A stretch of 26,074 bases of DNA from DASUME01 sp038257655 (GTDB lineage: Bacteria > Myxococcota_A > Polyangia > Polyangiales > DASUME01): the NCBI GenBank assembly GCA_038257655.1, contig JBBSJC010000042.1:1-26074 (forward strand), written 5' to 3'. The notes beneath the pieces are model-generated. The model was not told the DNA's origin, searched no databases, and saw only the letters and a list, made by a program, of their open reading frames with translations. The position numbers were made by a program, and so were the translations under genes. This document shows positions 23,308 through 26,074 of this stretch, one piece after another; positions within the stretch are counted from its first letter, which is position 1, and every line of letters starts with the position of its first letter.

Positions 23308-24768
23308 ATGCCTTGTCTTGCTTGGTCTTCCCCTCCTCTGGGGGCTTTGGCGCGTGTCCGCCCCACCGCCCGCATGCTCCTTTTCTACGCGCTCTACGCC
23401 GCGCTCTACGCGCTCTACGCGGCCGCGCTTACGGCGTGTGCACGGGGCTCAGCCGAGCTCGTTGAGCAGGGCGCCCCGATTGCAGGGGAGGATGGGGGCG
23501 TGCTGCGCGGCGATGGGGGGGTGCTGCGCGGCGATGCGGGCGCTGACGCGAGCCGTCCCAAGCCCACAGGCGATGGCGGCACGGTCAAGCCCGGAGACGA
23601 GCTAGACGCAGGCAATCCAGTCAACCCGCCCGACGCAGGGGGCACAAGTGCGGGCCAGGATCCTCGCCCCGTGCTCGGCGACATCGATCCGGTGAGCGTG
23701 GCAGTCAATCCTGCGAACGATGTCAGCCTTACGGTCCTGGGCAGCGCCTTTGTCCCGCGAACGGTGGTGCAGACGGATGGCTTAGCGCTTGCGACGACGT
23801 TCGTTTCGAGCACTGAGCTGCAGGCTGTTTTGGCCAAGAGCGCTTTGACAGCGCTGAAGACGATCAAGATCAGCGTGTCGACCGCGGCACCGGGCGGAGG
23901 TCTAAGCGCTGCCACGCGCGACTTTCGCGTGGTGCCGTCGGTCCCCGTGGTCGATACCGGGACCCCAGCTGTCAACCCGAGCCCCGTGCTGAGCGCCATT
24001 TCTCCAAGTTTCGTCGCCCAGGGCTCGGCCGCGCAAACGCTCACCTTGGCTGGCTCGGGTTTCTTGGCCGGCGCGCGGGTAAGCCTGGCGCCCACGGCCG
24101 GTGGCGCGGCCACTGTACTGGCGCCCGCCACCCAGAGTCCCACGCAGCTTACGGTCAGCGTGTCCGCTTCGTTGCTCGCGGCGGCTGCGGTCTACGACGT
24201 CACAGTCACCAATCCTGTGCCGAGCGCTGGCCCCAGCGCTTCGCGACCTTTTACGGTCTGGTCAGGCAGCTGTCCCACGGCCAACGTCGATGTGCCGCTC
24301 GCGAGCACCGGCGTCACCGTCGACTTTGACCTGAGCTGGGCCGCGGCCAGCACGAGCACCGGTATCTACGGCGGCAGCAGCAGCTGCGGTACCGCACTCA
24401 ACCCTGTCGTAAAGCGTAAGTTCCGTCCGGTCATAGTTCAGAACAACACGCCGTCTGCGGTCGTGCTCTCTGCCTGGGCCAAATGCACTGGCAACGATGC
24501 TGCCTGGCTCGCCTTCTACAGGGGCACCACGGTTCCGGTCAGCGATACCGAGCTTCGCACGTGTAACGGTAAGATAGGGCAAGGCGTCGGCATCTACGGC
24601 GCCCCGGCCGCAGACAGCGCAGGCTCAGTGAGCTGCCCTGGATTGATGAGAGCCGACAACGCAGGCATTCGACTCGAAGCCTGCGAAGCGGTGGTTGTCT
24701 ACATGCAGATGCAGACCAGCTCCGGTGCGGTCCCGACCAAACTGCGTGTGCGCGCCGAAGCACCGTGA
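23308..24768 (+). CDS. IPT/TIG-domain lipoprotein (486 aa)
   Basis: ATG 23308 has GGAG six bases upstream. A second in-frame ATG at 23374 directly opens the hydrophobic segment LLFYALYAALYALYAAALTAC (lipobox LTAC) but lacks a ribosome site. After the lipid-anchor cysteine is an Asp/Gly-rich linker with a tandem DGGVLRG. Two IPT/TIG-type Ig-like domains follow (VLGDIDPVSVAVNPANDVSLTVLGSAFVP, then VLSAISPSFVAQGSAAQTLTLAGSGFL). A C-terminal domain of about 150 residues contains six cysteines (SGSCPTANVDVPL, SSSCGTAL, AKCTGNDAAW, RTCNGKIG, VSCPGLM, LEACEAV) and is not recognised; its spacing suggests disulfides. It is likely a surface protein with a binding role. It follows the amylase gene on the same strand after 140 bp that contains a hairpin, so co-transcription is possible but not assured. 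Confidence 0.85.
   Translation: MPCLAWSSPPLGALARVRPTARMLLFYALYAALYALYAAALTACARGSAELVEQGAPIAGEDGGVLRGDGGVLRGDAGADASRPKPTGDGGTVKPGDELDAGNPVNPPDAGGTSAGQDPRPVLGDIDPVSVAVNPANDVSLTVLGSAFVPRTVVQTDGLALATTFVSSTELQAVLAKSALTALKTIKISVSTAAPGGGLSAATRDFRVVPSVPVVDTGTPAVNPSPVLSAISPSFVAQGSAAQTLTLAGSGFLAGARVSLAPTAGGAATVLAPATQSPTQLTVSVSASLLAAAAVYDVTVTNPVPSAGPSASRPFTVWSGSCPTANVDVPLASTGVTVDFDLSWAAASTSTGIYGGSSSCGTALNPVVKRKFRPVIVQNNTPSAVVLSAWAKCTGNDAAWLAFYRGTTVPVSDTELRTCNGKIGQGVGIYGAPAADSAGSVSCPGLMRADNAGIRLEACEAVVVYMQMQTSSGAVPTKLRVRAEAP
23385..23420 (+). repeat. Short tandem repeat inside the signal-peptide coding region
   Basis: The 10-mer CGCTCTACGC recurs with 12-15 bp spacing and encodes YALYAALYALYAA. The repeats keep the frame and lengthen the hydrophobic core. 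Confidence 0.75.
23491..23532 (+). repeat. 21-bp tandem duplication encoding DGGVLRG twice
   Basis: Two 21-bp units (23491-23511 and 23512-23532) differ at one position and encode the linker DGGVLRGDGGVLRG. The second unit contains a seven-G run (23515-23521). Confidence 0.8.
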
Positions 24769-24952
24769 TGGATAGAGACGCCCAGTCTCGCAGTCCCGGC
24801 AGCGGAGCTGCTTGGAATGTGGTAGTTATGCGACCGCGTGTCGATGGGGCGACAGAGCAACGGAGCGAAGCGTGGCTTGCGACTGTCGCTCGTCACGCTT
24901 GTCCCTGCTGTCTGATGCGCTCACGCGTCTTGCTAGTGCACAAGGCGAGCCG

Positions 24953-25493
24953 GTGGTTCTGAAGGAAGGTGAGCTAATCGAAGAACGTTACCGCGTTGTG
25001 CGCGCCGTCGGAGCGGGCGGGATGGGGGTGGTCTACGACGTTCGACGCGTCCATGACGACGCGCGATTCGCGTTGAAGGTATTATCAGGCTCGATGGGAT
25101 TTCGCGAGCTTGCGCGCTTTGCGCGTGAAGGGAAGCTTGCGGCAACGGTAAGCCACCCCAACGTCGTACAGATCCACGATGCCTCGGTCTCTAAGGAGGG
25201 ATTCCTGTTCTTAGTGCTTGAGTATGTCGATGGCGAACCGCTGAGTCGCCGGCAATGGGCTCGGTGTCATCGCATTTGAGCTGGTCCACGGCCGTCGACC
25301 GTTTACAGAAACCGAAGCGATGCGTCGCGCTTACGGTCATTACGGCGCAGAGCTGCCATCCGCAGCCTCACTGGGCGTACCAACTCCCTTAGCCATACTA
25401 TTCGATGCAGCACTCGACCTCGACCCTAAGCGTCGGCCGACGGCCGCGGAGATGGTCGACGCATTGGCCTCGGCCCTGGCAAGCGCGGCCTGA
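24953..25493 (+). pseudogene. Ser/Thr kinase remnant lacking the catalytic core
   Basis: From GTG 24953 (AAGGCGAG just upstream) the frame gives a good kinase N-lobe: LIEERYRVVRAVGAGGMGVVYDV, Lys in FALKVL, Glu in FAREGKLAATVSHPNVVQIHD and the hinge LVLEYVDGEPLSRR. It then falls out of frame and stops at 25279. From about 25257 another frame resumes with GLGVIAFELVHGRRPF and continues DLDPKRRPTAAEMVDALASALASAA to a stop at 25491-25493, the normal end of the domain. The segment with HRD, DFG and APE (probably 110-130 residues) is absent. A deletion at about 25245-25260 that also changed the frame explains this. No kinase activity is possible. A short N-lobe peptide of about 108 residues could still be made. 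Confidence 0.8.
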
Positions 25494-25503
25494 CAACACT
25501 TAT

Positions 25504-25929
25504 GTGCGCACGCCCGCCGAGGCGTTGGCTCTGCTGCTGCGGCGTGCGCGGGCCAAAAACCAAGCGGCCGACATCTCCGGCATGCTCCTGTATAGCGAAT
25601 GCAGCTTCTTTCAGGTGTTGGAGGGCCCGGCGAGCGCAGTCGACGCCTGCTTTGCGCGCATCCAAGTGGATCCGCGCCATGCCCGAGAGACCCGGATTGT
25701 GCGCGAGGTCATCGCGCACCGTTCGTTTGGCGACTGGACGATGGGGTTCTCGCCGGTCCTCCAAGAGACGCAGGAGCGGGTCGAAGGTCTCAATGATTTT
25801 TTTGACGGCCGAGCCTGCTTCGACGGCCTGGACCGAGGACGCGCCAAGAAACTGTTGGTCGCGTTTGGAGCTGGTCGTTGGCGCTCCACCCTTTCGGACC
25901 TTCCAAAACCCCCTCGAGTCAACCCGTGA
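25504..25929 (+). CDS. BLUF-domain blue-light receptor protein, N-terminally shortened
   Basis: BLUF domains bind flavin (FAD) and switch on blue light through a Tyr-Gln-flavin network. From GTG 25504 the product has 141 residues. Visible landmarks: N19 in ARAKN before DISGMLLY, the key glutamine Q37 in FFQVLEG, the repeat-like DACFARIQVDPRH, and W78/M80 in RSFGDWTMGF. A further 58 or so residues follow the domain. The first beta strand, which should carry the essential Tyr (Y-x-S motif), is not encoded after this start. A Tyr codon lies immediately before the GTG (NTYVRTP). The frame is open upstream to ATG 25405, but there it overlaps the kinase remnant in another frame. Translation is coupled to the downstream EAL gene by a GTGA overlap. 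Light sensing therefore depends on which start is used. Confidence 0.8.
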   Translation: MRTPAEALALLLRRARAKNQAADISGMLLYSECSFFQVLEGPASAVDACFARIQVDPRHARETRIVREVIAHRSFGDWTMGFSPVLQETQERVEGLNDFFDGRACFDGLDRGRAKKLLVAFGAGRWRSTLSDLPKPPRVNP

Positions 25930-26074
25930 CCGAACAGCCGCCGCCGGAAGCAGAGTCGCGCAGCCATCCTTCCGGGCCGGCCTGGCCGGAATTCTCGTTT
26001 GCGTATCAGCCGGTTGTCGACACGATCACGCGCAAGCCCTACTCGTACGAGGCGCTGATTCGCGGGCGCGAGCA
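25926..26074 (+). CDS. EAL-domain cyclic-di-GMP phosphodiesterase, N-terminal 49 residues (cut by window edge)
   Basis: GTG 25926 overlaps the BLUF stop in GTGA. After a Pro/Glu-rich leader of about 20 residues, FSFAYQPVVDTITRKPYSYEALIRG matches the start of EAL domains, with the signature E42-A-L and R46. EAL domains hydrolyse c-di-GMP to pGpG. BLUF and EAL are fused in proteins such as BlrP1 of Klebsiella and BluF (YcgF) of E. coli. Here they are two cistrons, which suggests a two-protein light-regulated phosphodiesterase, or a fused ancestor that was split. Catalytic metal residues further downstream are outside the window, so activity cannot be judged. Confidence 0.85.
   Translation, partial: MTEQPPPEAESRSHPSGPAWPEFSFAYQPVVDTITRKPYSYEALIRGRE

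Noticed and set aside
24849..24900. Nested inverted repeats before the kinase remnant (GCGACAG/CTGTCGC and AAGCGTG/CACGCTT)
   Set aside because: The arms are short, overlap each other and have long loops. Such pairings are expected by chance in GC-rich DNA.

Overview
The window looks like a chromosomal accessory region of a high-GC member of the Myxococcota (Polyangia-like). The signs are eukaryotic-type Ser/Thr kinases fused to STAND-type ATPase and TPR-like modules, large Cys-rich lipoproteins with MopE-like and RCC1 repeats, Asp/Gly-rich linkers after lipoboxes, and a GC-rich background with many GTG/TTG starts. No tRNA, rRNA or CRISPR array was seen. Taxonomy is inferred from gene content only.

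Left part (1-5200): the 5' end of an IS110-family transposase runs off the left edge on the minus strand. It is followed by a plus-strand protein of a probable Myxococcota paralogous family. A minus-strand kinase/ATPase/TPR protein is split in two by a one-base frameshift at about 3911-3914, and an intrinsic terminator lies after its stop. A 58-residue zinc-ribbon-like gene follows.

Middle (5215-16012): a 1.9-kresidue mosaic surface lipoprotein is encoded on the minus strand. From its N-terminus it has two copies of an unidentified module, an Ig-like domain, seven and a half MopE-like metal-binding repeats, a thrombospondin-3-like stretch and 14 RCC1-like blades. Next come a decayed PD40/TolB-like lipoprotein remnant, a DUF6503-like lipoprotein, and a REP-associated tyrosine transposase bounded by 29-bp inverted repeats (28/29 identical) with a GC-rich minisatellite at its right edge. 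An aldehyde dehydrogenase of the succinate-semialdehyde type closes this part.

Right part (16472-26074): an intact 1217-residue paralogue of the split kinase/ATPase is on the minus strand. Then, on the plus strand, come a truncated GAF fragment, a GH13 alpha-amylase-like lipoprotein preceded by a strong palindrome, an IPT/TIG lipoprotein, a kinase remnant that has lost its catalytic core, and a BLUF photoreceptor gene overlapping by 4 bp an EAL phosphodiesterase that runs off the right edge.

The genes do not form one pathway. The recurring themes are signalling (kinase/ATPase paralogues, BLUF-EAL, GAF), exported lipoproteins, and clear decay: one split gene and at least three remnants, together with two mobile-element loci. 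The strongest candidates for something under-described are the inverted-repeat-bounded RAYT element, the 14-blade RCC1/MopE lipoprotein, and the kinase-STAND-TPR paralogue pair.
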